A stretch of DNA of 64,000 nucleotides, taken from contig NZ_FOFN01000001.1 of assembly GCF_900111025.1 (NCBI RefSeq), forward strand, positions 124,001-188,000. The letters are read 5' to 3'. Of this stretch, positions 44,304 to 53,621 are shown one piece after another. This stretch comes from Hyunsoonleella jejuensis (GTDB taxonomy: Bacteria > Bacteroidota > Bacteroidia > Flavobacteriales > Flavobacteriaceae). How positions within the stretch are numbered: the first letter of the stretch is position 1; the number at the start of each line of letters is the position of its first letter. The notes under the pieces are model-generated. The model ran no database searches, was not told where the DNA came from, and saw nothing but the letters and a program-made list of their open reading frames with translations. Position numbers and translations under genes: made by a program.

Positions 44304-44933
44304 CTATTTTCCATTAAAGAGGTTCATTGTATTATTTACACCTGCTAGCGCAAATGATTTTATCAACTCTACCGATTTATCTAGGCGTTCAGGAAGGTTT
44401 TCTGTTTCAATCGCTGTCCATTCCCCTAAAACATAATCTACTTGCCTACCTTTACCAAACGCATCGCTTATACCAAACCTAAACCGATTATATTTTGTGG
44501 TGTTTAATTTGTCTTGAATATCCTTTAAACCATTATGTCCGCCATCACTTCCTTTGGTTTTTAGTCGAATACTCCCAAACGGCAGGTTTAAATCGTCCGC
44601 AATTATCAAAAGGTTTTCTATTGGTATTTTTTCCTTAGTAAGCCAATAGCCAACCGCTTTTCCGCTAAGGTTCATAAAGGTATTGGGTTTTAAAAAAATA
44701 AAGGTTCTTCCTTTTAATTTATAAGTAGCTATATCCCCAAGTTTTTGCGTTTCAAAAGTGACACCTTCTTTCTCAGCAAAAAAATCTAATATCTTAAACC
44801 CAATATTATGACGTGTGTTTGCATACTTTTCTCCAATATTTCCTAAGCCTACAATTAAAAACTTTTTCATGGGGTCTTGATCTTCTTCAGATTCTTTCGG
44901 TTTAAACCAATTCAACAAAAACCTAAACATCAC
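44304..44933 (-). CDS. pth: Peptidyl-tRNA hydrolase
   Basis: A 209-residue enzyme that recycles peptidyl-tRNA. The core begins KKFLIVGLGNIGEKYANTRH (catalytic His in NTRHNIGF), with FLKPNTFMNLSG and DDLNLPFG. The frame begins 63 bp upstream of the Met at KKFLIV, adding FRFLLNWFKPKESEED. That short extension is plausible, but the internal start is equally possible. Confidence 0.92.
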   Translation of the reverse strand: MMFRFLLNWFKPKESEEDQDPMKKFLIVGLGNIGEKYANTRHNIGFKILDFFAEKEGVTFETQKLGDIATYKLKGRTFIFLKPNTFMNLSGKAVGYWLTKEKIPIENLLIIADDLNLPFGSIRLKTKGSDGGHNGLKDIQDKLNTTKYNRFRFGISDAFGKGRQVDYVLGEWTAIETENLPERLDKSVELIKSFALAGVNNTMNLFNGK

Positions 44934-44960
44934 TTTTTTTTAAAACACAAATATATACAA

Positions 44961-44995
44961 ACAAAAAATCCCACTAAAATATGTTTAGTGGGATT
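44961..44995 (-). terminator. Terminator after clpX
   Basis: AATCCCACTAAA (44967-44978) pairs perfectly with TTTAGTGGGATT (44984-44995). A T6 tract follows on the minus strand. Confidence 0.9.
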
Positions 44996-45021
44996 GATTT
45001 ATAATACTTAACATATAAAAG

Positions 45022-46254
45022 CTAGGACACAGCCTTTAACTTTTTAAGTGTTGTCTTGGTTAATTTATCCTCGGCATAACTTTTCGTTACGTTTAATGAT
45101 TTATCAGTGCTGCTAGGTAATTCAAACATTGCATCTGTTAGAATTTCTTCGCACAAAGAACGCAATCCACGAGCACCAAGTTTGTACTCAATGGCTTTAT
45201 CTACTATAAAATTAAGTGCACCATCAGTAATACTGAATTCAATATCGTCCATAGCAAACAACTTTTTATATTGCTTGATAATGGCATTCTTTGGCTCTGT
45301 TAAAATTGCTCTTAAGGTTTTTGAATCCAATGGATCCATATGCGTTAAAACAGGTAATCTACCGATAATTTCAGGAATTAATCCAAAATCTTTTAAATCT
45401 TTCGGAATGATGTATTGTAAAAGGTTACTTTGATCAACAATCTCATCAGACATTGATGCTGCATACCCAACGGCTTTCATATTTAAACGCTTGGAAATCA
45501 CACGCTCAATACCATCAAAAGCACCGCCCGCTATAAACAGAATATTTTCGGTATTTACCTCGATAAATTTTTGGTCTGGATGTTTTCTTCCTCCCTTTGG
45601 TGGTACGTTAACCACAGTGCCTTCCAATAATTTTAATAAAGCTTGCTGAACGCCTTCACCAGATACATCTCTAGTAATGGAAGGGTTATCGCTTTTTCTC
45701 GCGATTTTATCTATTTCATCTATAAATACAATACCCTTTTCAGCCTTCTCTAGATTATAATCTGCCGCTTGTAGCAAACGTGTTAAAATACTCTCTACAT
45801 CTTCACCCACGTAGCCTGCTTCTGTAAGTACGGTAGCATCTACAATAGCCAAAGGAACGTTTAACATTCTGGCTATAGTTTTGGCCATTAAGGTTTTACC
45901 CGTACCTGTTTGCCCTACCATAATGATATTACTTTTTTGAATCTCAATATCATCGTTTGTAGGCGGTTGCAATAAGCGTTTGTAGTGATTATAAACCGCA
46001 ACGGACATTACCTTTTTAGTCATCTCTTGACCAATAATATACTCGTCTAGAAATCCCTTTATTTGTTGTGGTTTTCTGAGCTTTAACTCAGCAGATAAAT
46101 CATTAGTGTCGTTTTGCTTAGATTCTTCAACAACTATACCATGTGCTTGTTCTATGCACCTATCACAAATATGTGCATCTAAACCTGCAATTAATAAGTT
46201 GGTTTCTGGCTTTTTTCGGCCACAAAACGAACATTCTAATTCTTCTTTTGCCAT
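45022..46254 (-). CDS. clpX: ClpX ATPase subunit of ClpXP protease
   Basis: A 410-residue AAA+ unfoldase that feeds substrates to ClpP. The N-terminal zinc finger has C8, C11, C30 and C33. Walker A GQTGTGKT lies at about 114-121, Walker [12 protein letters not shown] at about 173-183, and the pore loop GYVGEDVE at about 150. The C-terminal domain has [13 protein letters not shown]. It is the last of three genes in the order tig, clpP, clpX. Confidence 0.96.
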   Translation of the reverse strand: MAKEELECSFCGRKKPETNLLIAGLDAHICDRCIEQAHGIVVEESKQNDTNDLSAELKLRKPQQIKGFLDEYIIGQEMTKKVMSVAVYNHYKRLLQPPTNDDIEIQKSNIIMVGQTGTGKTLMAKTIARMLNVPLAIVDATVLTEAGYVGEDVESILTRLLQAADYNLEKAEKGIVFIDEIDKIARKSDNPSITRDVSGEGVQQALLKLLEGTVVNVPPKGGRKHPDQKFIEVNTENILFIAGGAFDGIERVISKRLNMKAVGYAASMSDEIVDQSNLLQYIIPKDLKDFGLIPEIIGRLPVLTHMDPLDSKTLRAILTEPKNAIIKQYKKLFAMDDIEFSITDGALNFIVDKAIEYKLGARGLRSLCEEILTDAMFELPSSTDKSLNVTKSYAEDKLTKTTLKKLKAVS

Positions 46255-46325
46255 TAATCAGTTAATTTTGAGAGATGTAATTCAATTTACAATATCTATT
46301 AGGACTTGTAAAAGTACGATTTTTT

Positions 46326-47000
46326 TTAGTTTCTGGCTAATATCTCGTCTATCATACCATATTCTTTAGCCTTATCGGCTTTCATCCAATAATCTCTATC
46401 GCTATCTTCATACACTTTGTCGTAGTCTTGACCAGAATGCTTACTAATAATTCTGTAAAGTTCTTCTTTAAGTGTTAGAATCTCTTTTGCAGTAATCTCA
46501 ATATCACTTGCTTGACCTTGCGCACCACCCATCGGTTGGTGAATCATTACTCTAGAGTGGGTTAAACCACTACGCTTCCCTTTTTGACCAGCACATAACA
46601 AAACCGCACCCATAGAAGCCGCCATACCAGTACAGATTGTAGCAACGTCGGGCTTTATAAATTGCATAGTATCGTAAATTCCTAAACCGGCATACACACT
46701 TCCTCCTGGTGAGTTGATATAAATTTGAATATCTTTTGATGCATCAACACTTTCCAGAAATAGTAATTGTGCTTGAATAATATTTGCTACTTGGTCGTTA
46801 ATTCCCGTACCTAGGAATATGATACGATCCATCATTAAACGAGAAAATACGTCGAAAATAGCAATATTCATTTGTCGCTCTTCAATAATATTTGGCGTTA
46901 AATTCGTAGGGTACATACTGCTTATGATTTTATTATAATATGTACTGCTTATTCCTTGATCCTTAATTGCGAATTTTTCAAATTCTTTGGCGTAATCCAT
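46326..47000 (-). CDS. clpP: ClpP protease proteolytic subunit
   Basis: A 224-residue serine protease. The catalytic residues are Ser129 in [11 protein letters not shown] and His154 in SRVMIHQP, with the Asp in the DRDYWM segment near residue 203. The N-terminal extension of about 30 residues before the core is usual in Bacteroidetes and probably processed. It is followed by clpX after 71 bp. Confidence 0.96.
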   Translation of the reverse strand: MDYAKEFEKFAIKDQGISSTYYNKIISSMYPTNLTPNIIEERQMNIAIFDVFSRLMMDRIIFLGTGINDQVANIIQAQLLFLESVDASKDIQIYINSPGGSVYAGLGIYDTMQFIKPDVATICTGMAASMGAVLLCAGQKGKRSGLTHSRVMIHQPMGGAQGQASDIEITAKEILTLKEELYRIISKHSGQDYDKVYEDSDRDYWMKADKAKEYGMIDEILARN

Positions 47001-47043
47001 AATTGGGCTTATCGTTTTAATTTTAAGATTTTTGTTAAAAAAT

Positions 47044-47064
47044 ATCCCGCAAAAAAAGCGGGAT
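47044..47064 (-). terminator. Second hairpin between tig and clpP
   Basis: ATCCCGC pairs with GCGGGAT around a seven-base homopolymer loop. ATTTTTTAAC follows on the minus strand. It is a likely backup terminator for tig. Confidence 0.6.
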
Positions 47065-47122
47065 TAGTTTAACTACAATTGTGGTGAATTTTGAGATTTT
47101 CCAAAATTGAGTTTAACTAAAA

Positions 47123-47154
47123 ATGCGCTTGAACCTTTAAAGGTTCAAGCGCAT
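47123..47154 (-). terminator. Perfect palindrome after tig
   Basis: A 32-bp perfect palindrome (arm ATGCGCTTGAACCTTT) lies 23 bp after the tig stop. A short T5 tract follows on the minus strand. Confidence 0.75.
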
Positions 47155-47177
47155 AAATATAATGAATTATTATTTGA

Positions 47178-48506
47178 TTATTTGTCGCCGTAAACTTCTT
47201 TAACAAACTTTTCGTAACTCAATTCTTTAACCTTTAAGTTTGCTTTTTCTTTATACAATCCAATTAGTTTCTGACTAATTAATTGCTCAGAAATTCTACG
47301 TGCTTCCTCTTGATTTCCAAGAACTCTGGCAGCAATACCTTCAAGTTCCTCATCAGAAGGATTCATTTGCCCAAATTGTGCCATTTGTGCCTTAATCATT
47401 TCTTTGGCATGTCCTTTAATGTCTTCAATAGTAACTTGTATATCATTATCTTGAATAAGTTTGCCTTCTATAAGTTGGTAACGCAAACTCTTTTCAGACT
47501 TTTCATATTCTTCTTTTGCTTGTTCTGCATCCATTTCAGTTTCTCCAGCAGTTTGCATCCACTTCGTTAAAAACTCCGCTGGTAAATCGAAATTGGTACT
47601 CTCAACTAAATATTCCGTAACATCGTTAAGCAGTTTTTGGTCCGATTGCTGTTTAAATTGTTTCTCGGCATCTTCTTTTATTTTTGCTTTTAACTCCGTA
47701 ACAGAAGTTACGTCTTTAGCAGGGAATAGTTTATCAAACAATTCTTGATCTAAATCTGCCAGCTCTCTTTTGTTTATTTCAGTAATGGTAAATTTTACCT
47801 CAATATCTAATCCATGAGTATCGTCATGACTAACTTTTAAAGCATGCATTAAATCATGATCATCCTCGTACAAGCCTTTTGTTTTTAAGGTAATAACATC
47901 ACCTACTTTTGCCCCAATAAATTTCTTTTCTGCAGCCTTTCCTTTAAACTTATCTAAAGTAAGCGTTACGGTATTGTCAATTTCCTTTTCTTCGTTTTTG
48001 TATGTACCAGTAACTTCACTATCCTTTTCAACAGTGTCTTGAGAAACCAATTTCCCATATTGCTTTTGAATGCGCTCTATTTGCTCATCAATCATCTTAT
48101 CGTCAGCAATAATGTTATAGTGGGTAATTGTTTTTTTACCTTTTAGCTTTACTTCAAATTCTGGTGCTAAACCTAATTCAAATTCAAAAGAAAACGCATC
48201 TGCATCCCAGTCTATCTCGTCTTGAGGTTTAGGTAGCGGTTGTCCCAGCACATCCAGTTTTTCTTCAGTAAGATATTTGTTTAAGGCATCTTGCAACAGC
48301 TTATTTACCTCATCAACTAATACAGCTTTACCATATTGCTTTTTAACCATGCCCATAGGTACGTGTCCTTTTCTAAACCCAGGAATATTGGCTGTTTTAC
48401 GGTAATCTGTTAAGATTTTCTCTACTTTATCGCTATAATCTTCTTTAGCGATATCTACTTTTACTACCGCGTTTAACGCATCTAAGTTTTCTCTTGTAAT
48501 ATTCAT
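47178..48506 (-). CDS. tig: Trigger factor
   Basis: A 442-residue ribosome-associated chaperone. The N-terminal ribosome-binding domain has PGFRKGHVPMGMVKKQYG (the signature loop). The middle region (about residues 155-245) corresponds to the FKBP-type PPIase domain, which is degenerate as in other flavobacteria. The C-terminal helical domain follows. The order tig-clpP-clpX is conserved in many bacteria, although two terminator-like hairpins separate tig from clpP here. Confidence 0.93.
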   Translation of the reverse strand: MNITRENLDALNAVVKVDIAKEDYSDKVEKILTDYRKTANIPGFRKGHVPMGMVKKQYGKAVLVDEVNKLLQDALNKYLTEEKLDVLGQPLPKPQDEIDWDADAFSFEFELGLAPEFEVKLKGKKTITHYNIIADDKMIDEQIERIQKQYGKLVSQDTVEKDSEVTGTYKNEEKEIDNTVTLTLDKFKGKAAEKKFIGAKVGDVITLKTKGLYEDDHDLMHALKVSHDDTHGLDIEVKFTITEINKRELADLDQELFDKLFPAKDVTSVTELKAKIKEDAEKQFKQQSDQKLLNDVTEYLVESTNFDLPAEFLTKWMQTAGETEMDAEQAKEEYEKSEKSLRYQLIEGKLIQDNDIQVTIEDIKGHAKEMIKAQMAQFGQMNPSDEELEGIAARVLGNQEEARRISEQLISQKLIGLYKEKANLKVKELSYEKFVKEVYGDK

Positions 48507-48635
48507 TTTTAATACTGTAAGCCTAAAAGGCGTTTAATAAATAGGGTATGGCCCTAATTCTTTTAACCAAAATTGGGCTGCAAAATTAGTATATTTTTAC
48601 ATCCCAACAAAGTTTTTAATGTACTGAATTTCAGA

Positions 48636-48983
48636 CTATTTTTTATCTTCTTGTAAAAGTGAGTGCAGTATAGATTGTAGTATGGACAATAGCACGCTGA
48701 AAATAAGTGCCCACCAAAAATTGGCTACTGCAAAGCCATCTATTAATTTATCTGCCAATAGGATTATTACAGCATTAATAACCAAAAGGAAAAGGCCAAG
48801 TGTTAGTATAGTTGCAGGTAATGTAAAAATTACCAGAATTGGCTTTACAAACAAATTTAAAACAGAAAGGACTATGGCAACTATTAATGCGCCAACGTAA
48901 CCATCTACGTTTACGCCAGATAATAGGTATGCTAAAATAAAAACAGCTAGTGCGTTTAACAAGAGTTTAATAATGAGTTTCAT
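48636..48983 (-). CDS. Phage-holin-family (Phage_holin_4_2) membrane protein
   Basis: A 115-residue protein with three or four membrane segments, of the family named after phage holins but common in ordinary chromosomes. The stretch VKPILVIFTLPATILTLGLF is diagnostic. The frame runs on upstream to 49058, but the Met before KLIIKLLLNALAV at 48983 gives the normal start. No phage genes are nearby, so a holin function should not be assumed. Confidence 0.82.
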   Translation of the reverse strand: MKLIIKLLLNALAVFILAYLLSGVNVDGYVGALIVAIVLSVLNLFVKPILVIFTLPATILTLGLFLLVINAVIILLADKLIDGFAVANFWWALIFSVLLSILQSILHSLLQEDKK

Positions 48984-48999
48984 AGGAAAATAATTTAAA

Positions 49000-50103
49000 T
49001 TAGTTTTTACGTTTTTCTTGAACAGCGAAGACAATAGGCAAGGAATAAGGAACCACAACCGGTTTACCTAGTTGCATACCTGGCTTCATTTTTGGAAGTA
49101 ATTTTACAACTCTTATCGCTTCGATTTCTAATAATGGATGAGGTGCTCTGGATTTTGCATCGATAACCTTTCCTTGTTTGTCTATTTTAAATATTACGTT
49201 TACGCGCTGCCTCCCTTCTAAACCCAAATTAGCAGCCATCTCAGTATTAAATGATTTTGCTACATGTTCTGAAATAGACTTTGAAAGACATTTCTTTTGG
49301 TTCTTAAACCCAAGAACATTTTCACACCCTGGGTAAATTGGTATTCTTTCATTGAATCCATCAGGGACCAAGGTAGGCTCAAGATTAGTGTTTGAATTAT
49401 TCAAAAGCACTCCATTCTTAAATTTTACATCATCCAAATTACTTCCATCAGAGCTATATTCTGTCCACTTACCATGCAATTTCCCATCTGAGTATTTTCC
49501 CTCCCATTTTAATTTACCATTTGTATCATAGCGTTTTTCTAATCCATGTATTTTATCTTTTTTATTTTCTCCTTCTACCTTTATGTTTTGGTTTTTGTAA
49601 AATTGAGTATATCTTCCTTGTTTGTAATTATCAACATATGCCACCTCCCATTCTAATTCACCTGTTTCGTAGTACTTCTTCCAAATTCCAGATAACTCTT
49701 TGTCTACGTATTGCCCCTCTGATTTTAAATTTCCATTTATAAAATACTCTCTTGCATATCCCCCATCAACCTTCTTCTCGAAATGTAATTTCCCGGTGTC
49801 AAAGTATTTCTTGAAAACTTTATCGCCATTAATTAAAGTTCGCTCCGTTTTTACAATGCCACTTTTAAAAAACGATTTCCTCTCGGTATCCATCTTTCCA
49901 TCAGTGTAACTGTAAGTCATTTTTAATTCTCCTGTTTCATAAAAATCTTGCCAATCACCAACTTTCTTGTTGTCTTCATAGTGTCCAGAAGTTTTTACCT
50001 GACCATTTTCAAAATATTTCACAAAGGGACCATCTTCAATTATTTTTTGAGAAAAACTGTAAAGCGTAGAACACAGTAATAAAAATATAAATGAATACCG
50101 CAT
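49000..50103 (-). CDS. MORN-repeat protein fused to a TonB C-terminal domain
   Basis: A 367-residue protein with a signal peptide (ends SFSQK), followed by about eight MORN_2/YwqK repeats (about residues 25-235, for example GHYEDNKKVGDWQDFYETG), a linker, and a TonB-type C-terminal domain (about 285-362, with RVNVIFKIDKQGKVIDAKSR and AIRVVKLLPKMKPG). There is no N-terminal membrane anchor besides the signal peptide, so it is not a classic TonB. It may bind TonB-dependent receptors or peptidoglycan; the role is unknown. Confidence 0.8.
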   Translation of the reverse strand: MRYSFIFLLLCSTLYSFSQKIIEDGPFVKYFENGQVKTSGHYEDNKKVGDWQDFYETGELKMTYSYTDGKMDTERKSFFKSGIVKTERTLINGDKVFKKYFDTGKLHFEKKVDGGYAREYFINGNLKSEGQYVDKELSGIWKKYYETGELEWEVAYVDNYKQGRYTQFYKNQNIKVEGENKKDKIHGLEKRYDTNGKLKWEGKYSDGKLHGKWTEYSSDGSNLDDVKFKNGVLLNNSNTNLEPTLVPDGFNERIPIYPGCENVLGFKNQKKCLSKSISEHVAKSFNTEMAANLGLEGRQRVNVIFKIDKQGKVIDAKSRAPHPLLEIEAIRVVKLLPKMKPGMQLGKPVVVPYSLPIVFAVQEKRKN

Positions 50104-50164
50104 ATTTGAACAATTTGCTATTGCTAATATAGCCTTTATTTGTAGATTTTAATTTTTAAAAAAA

Positions 50165-50938
50165 CTATAGAAACTCAATCACAGCCTCAAAAAAAGCTTT
50201 TGGATTCTCTGCATGCAACCAATGTCCAGCATTTGGAATGGTTACAATGTTAACATTTGAAAAATGATTTTTTATGATACGTTCGTCCTCTGGACCAATA
50301 TATTCTGAACGATCACCACGCAGGAATAGTGTCTCTTTTCCAAACCTTGCATAACTTGGTAACGCTTCACCAACTTCTGCAACTTCCTTTTGCAATACCT
50401 CTAAGTTAATGCGTAATCCCAATTTGCCCTTTTCTACCCAATAGAGGTTTTTTAATAAAAATTGACGTGTACCAAAATCTGACACATACTCACTTAAGGC
50501 TTTATCAGCTTCACCTCTACTTTTTATCACATCAAAGTCTAATGCGCTCAATCCGTTTAAAATAGTATCATGATGCACGGGATAAAACCTTGGAGAAATA
50601 TCAGCGATTAGTAATTTTGAAACCATCTCTGGATATTCTGTAGCGAATAACATTGCTGTTTTTCCACCCATAGAATGCCCTAATAGGATAATGTCTTCTA
50701 AATTTTTGACTTCACAATAGTTTTTTAAATCTTCTGCGAGTACTTCATAGCTAAAATCATTATCATGAAAACTATGCCCGTGATTTCGCTGATCTACCAA
50801 ATGCACTTCATAACCTAGTTGCGCTAAATTCTTGCCATGGGTTTTCCAATTATCGCCCATACCTAAAAACCCGTGCAATATTACAAATGGTTTGCCTTCT
50901 CCTGTAATGTTTGAATGTAGAATATTTTTATCGCCCAT
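50165..50938 (-). CDS. Alpha/beta-fold hydrolase
   Basis: A 257-residue cytoplasmic hydrolase resembling YbfF-type esterases. The nucleophile elbow is GHSMGG (Ser at about residue 93). The oxyanion segment ILHGFLGMGDNW and the C-terminal His in NAGHWLHAENP complete the active site. The substrate is unknown. It is located 7 bp after pdxJ and probably co-transcribed with it. Confidence 0.88.
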   Translation of the reverse strand: MGDKNILHSNITGEGKPFVILHGFLGMGDNWKTHGKNLAQLGYEVHLVDQRNHGHSFHDNDFSYEVLAEDLKNYCEVKNLEDIILLGHSMGGKTAMLFATEYPEMVSKLLIADISPRFYPVHHDTILNGLSALDFDVIKSRGEADKALSEYVSDFGTRQFLLKNLYWVEKGKLGLRINLEVLQKEVAEVGEALPSYARFGKETLFLRGDRSEYIGPEDERIIKNHFSNVNIVTIPNAGHWLHAENPKAFFEAVIEFL

Positions 50939-50945
50939 AAAGTTC

Positions 50946-51659
50946 CTAATTCAACTTTTGCAAATACATCTGTATCACATTTTCTATACCTAAATACAAA
51001 CTTTCAGCTATCAAAGCGTGCCCAATAGATACTTCTAAAAGATTTGGAATGTTCTCCTTAAAGAACTGTATATTATCCAAAGACAAGTCATGGCCTGCAT
51101 TAATACCTAAATCCAATTCGTTCGCCAATATGGCACTCTCGGTATAAGGTAGTATGCCATCTTTATTTCCCAAACTATATTGATGGGCAAAACCTTCTGT
51201 GTACAACTCTATTCTATCTGTTCCTGTAGCTTTCGCGCCTTCAATTTGTTTTAAAACCGGATCAACAAAAATTGATGTTCTAATGCCATTGCTTTGAAAT
51301 TCTTTAATGACATCAATTAAAAAATCTTTATGTCGTATGGTATCCCAACCTGCATTGCTTGTAATCGCATCTTCAGCATCTGGCACTAAGGTAACCTGCG
51401 TAGGTCTCACTTCTAAAACCAAATCCATAAATGATGTAATCGGTTTGCCCTCAATATTGTACTCCGTATAAACTTCCGGTTTTAAATCTCTGGCATCTTT
51501 ATAACGGATATGGCGCTCGTCTGGTCGTGGATGAATGGTAACACCCTCTGCACCAAAACGCTGAACATCTTTAGCAAATTGCACCACATTTGGCACGTCG
51601 CCACCACGAGAGTTTCTTAAGGTTGCTATCTTGTTAATATTTACACTTAACTTTGTCAT
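50946..51659 (-). CDS. pdxJ: Pyridoxine 5'-phosphate synthase
   Basis: A 237-residue TIM-barrel enzyme of the DXP-dependent vitamin B6 pathway. It joins DXP (made by Dxs, also in this window) with 3-amino-2-oxopropyl phosphate. Motifs are LSVNINKIATLRNSRG, GAEGVTIHPRPDERHI and ELDLGINAGHDLSLDN. The frame extends 21 bp further, but the Met before TKLSVNINK at 51659 is the normal start. A -7-like TATTTTTG (minus strand, 51685-51678) lies 18 bp before it. Confidence 0.95.
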   Translation of the reverse strand: MTKLSVNINKIATLRNSRGGDVPNVVQFAKDVQRFGAEGVTIHPRPDERHIRYKDARDLKPEVYTEYNIEGKPITSFMDLVLEVRPTQVTLVPDAEDAITSNAGWDTIRHKDFLIDVIKEFQSNGIRTSIFVDPVLKQIEGAKATGTDRIELYTEGFAHQYSLGNKDGILPYTESAILANELDLGINAGHDLSLDNIQFFKENIPNLLEVSIGHALIAESLYLGIENVIQMYLQKLN

Positions 51660-51748
51660 CAAATATATTTTAAAGTGCAAAAATACAAACTAGAACAGGC
51701 ACAAGTAGCTTTTTTTTGATTAATTTGCAGAGTAATATATGGCATCTT

Positions 51749-52408
51749 ATGAAACTTCAGGAATTTATAATTAACGACATTAAACCGTTAAGTAGTAACG
51801 GTAAAGTACGTGAATTGCAAGAACTTTTCAATCAGCTCACTTATTCGCACATTCCTATTATGGATGAGAATGGGATCTTTGCAGGAACTTTTTTTGAAAC
51901 TGACGTTCACTGTTTTGATGGCGAAAAATTAATAAGCGATTACTTGTACAGTCTTGAAGACTTTTATGTTCGGGAAAACACCATGTGGCTTGATGTTTTA
52001 GAGGCTTTCGCCCAAAACTCCGCCAATATTATGCCTGTTTTAAATGAGAAAGGAGATTATATTGGCTATTACGAGCTTAATGACGTTATAGGATTGTTTA
52101 ATGAATCGCCTTTTTTCTTCGAAGCTGGTGGTGTACTGGTGGTTGAAAAAGGCATTAACGACTATTCATTTAGCGAAATAAGTCAAATTGTAGAATCAAA
52201 TAATGGAAAACTGCTAGGTGCCTTTATTTCTAAAATAAAAAACGATATTGTACAGGTTACCTTAAAAATTGGAAACACCAGTCTGAATGACATTATTCAA
52301 ACGTTTAGGAGATATAGCTACAATATTGCTTCTGGGCATGAAGAAGACAGTTTTACCCAGAATTTAAAAGAACGGTCGGATTATTTGAAAAAATATTTAA
52401 ATATTTAA
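51749..52408 (+). CDS. CBS-domain protein
   Basis: A protein of about 219 residues with a pair of CBS domains (about residues 5-120) and a C-terminal part with ACT-like features (VVEKGINDYSFSEISQIVE, VTLKIGNTSLNDIIQTFRRY). CBS pairs sense adenosyl compounds. It lies just before nadK (2-bp gap), a conserved pairing in flavobacteria, so a link to NAD(P) or energy sensing is plausible. The frame begins at 51716, but the ATG at 51749 (KLQEFIINDIKPL) is the likely start. Confidence 0.85.
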   Translation: MKLQEFIINDIKPLSSNGKVRELQELFNQLTYSHIPIMDENGIFAGTFFETDVHCFDGEKLISDYLYSLEDFYVRENTMWLDVLEAFAQNSANIMPVLNEKGDYIGYYELNDVIGLFNESPFFFEAGGVLVVEKGINDYSFSEISQIVESNNGKLLGAFISKIKNDIVQVTLKIGNTSLNDIIQTFRRYSYNIASGHEEDSFTQNLKERSDYLKKYLNI

Positions 52409-52410
52409 TT

Positions 52411-53295
52411 ATGAAGTTAGCCGTTTTTGGCCGTTTTAATAATAAATACACACTTACATCTGTAGATACGCTTTTAAATTATGTAGCTAAGAAAAATGTA
52501 GATGTGCTTATAGAAGCTGAGTTTTCTGAACTTATTAAATCGGTTTCTACAAAACGAGAATTTTACAATACGTTTGAGACTTTTGATAAGCTAGATGAAT
52601 CTTTTGATTTGCTGGTAAGCATAGGTGGCGATGGCACTATTTTAAGAGCCATAACCTTTGTGATGGATTTGGACATTCCAATAGTTGGTATTAATACCGG
52701 GCGACTTGGTTTTTTAGCAACCATTCAAGTTGAAGACATAAAGAAAGCCGTACAAAACATAATAGATGGCAAATACAGGATTTCAGAGCGGAGTTTACTT
52801 ACCATAGAAACAACACCTGAAAACAGCGACATTACCAACTTAAATTTTGCACTAAACGAAATTGCCGTTAGTAGAAAGAATACCACTTCAATGATTACTG
52901 TGGAAACATTGCTTGATGGGCAATACTTAACATCATATTGGAGTGATGGTTTAATCGTATCGACACCAACAGGCTCTACCGGATATTCATTAAGTTGTGG
53001 TGGACCCGTAATAACTCCTGGAGCTAATAGTTTTGTGTTAACACCTATTGCACCGCATAATTTAAGTGCAAGACCTTTAGTTATACCCGATTCTACCGAA
53101 ATACAATTAAAGGTAAATGGCCGTGAAGAACAGCATCTGGTATCTTTAGACTCTAGAATTGCCACGTTAAATAACGGCACTATCATAAAAATTAAAAAAG
53201 CCGACTTTAAAATTAAAATGATTGATTTGTTAGATGAAAGCTTTTTAAAAACACTGCGTAAAAAAATGCTTTGGGGTGAAGATAAACGTAATTAA
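52411..53295 (+). CDS. nadK: NAD kinase
   Basis: A 294-residue enzyme phosphorylating NAD to NADP. The GGDGT motif is at residues 72-76, followed by NTGRLGFLA, and the second signature TPTGSTGYSLSCGGP is at about 189-203. Length and order are standard. It is coupled to the upstream CBS gene. Two repeats of different kinds lie in the region downstream. Confidence 0.94.
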   Translation: MKLAVFGRFNNKYTLTSVDTLLNYVAKKNVDVLIEAEFSELIKSVSTKREFYNTFETFDKLDESFDLLVSIGGDGTILRAITFVMDLDIPIVGINTGRLGFLATIQVEDIKKAVQNIIDGKYRISERSLLTIETTPENSDITNLNFALNEIAVSRKNTTSMITVETLLDGQYLTSYWSDGLIVSTPTGSTGYSLSCGGPVITPGANSFVLTPIAPHNLSARPLVIPDSTEIQLKVNGREEQHLVSLDSRIATLNNGTIIKIKKADFKIKMIDLLDESFLKTLRKKMLWGEDKRN

Positions 53296-53299
53296 AAAA

Positions 53300-53331
53300 G
53301 CCCCTCCTAACCTCCCCAAAGGGGAGGAACT
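53300..53331 (+). repeat. GC-rich post-stop repeat, copy 1
   Basis: CCTCCCC-AAA-GGGGAGG (53311-53327) forms a perfect hairpin inside a 32-bp element beginning 5 bp after the nadK stop. The same element, less perfect, follows the histidine kinase stop codon at 61764-61794 in the matching orientation. It may act as a transcript-end structure. Confidence 0.6.
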
Positions 53332-53417
53332 AAATACTTTCGAACTTTTATATTAGATGCACAAAAAACAAGATTACATAAAAACTGTGTTAAACACAGA
53401 ACTTAGCGGATGAAACC

Positions 53418-53501
53418 GCGTTAGGGATTGAACGGCATGTTTGAGCTCTCCCGCCTAAGCGGGAAGCGAGTAGTGAAAGCCCGACCTGAAAGGGAACGCC
53501 C
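53418..53501 (+). repeat. Modular structured intergenic element, copy 2
   Basis: Shares GCGTTAGGGATTG, GGCAT and AAAGCCCGACC (53476-53486) with the elements at 3329 and 60236 and ends GGAACGCCC. The end stem is GCGTT/AACGC. The insert carries a CCCGC/GCGGG hairpin (53450-53463). It is the shortest copy (84 bp). It lies downstream of nadK in the same orientation. The rest of the 53296-53621 gap holds the GC-rich repeat and the promoter at 53574. Confidence 0.65.
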
Positions 53502-53573
53502 AAAATGTATTACTAATAATTAAACAATAATTCCTTATAAAATCTGTTTTACGTTCATACTATTCAATACAAA

Positions 53574-53605
53574 TTGCAATAGGCTCATCTTATTTATTAT
53601 ATTTG
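53574..53605 (+). promoter_or_regulatory. Promoter of the DUF6089-uppS-bamA cluster
   Basis: TTG at 53574-53576, 21 bp, then TATATTTG at 53598-53605; the start codon is at 53622. Confidence 0.65.
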
Positions 53606-53621
53606 CAAACTTTAAATAGCT

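Noticed and set aside
48636-48983. Prophage remnant suggested by the phage-holin family name
   Set aside because: No lysin, structural or integrase genes nearby. This family is common in normal chromosomes.
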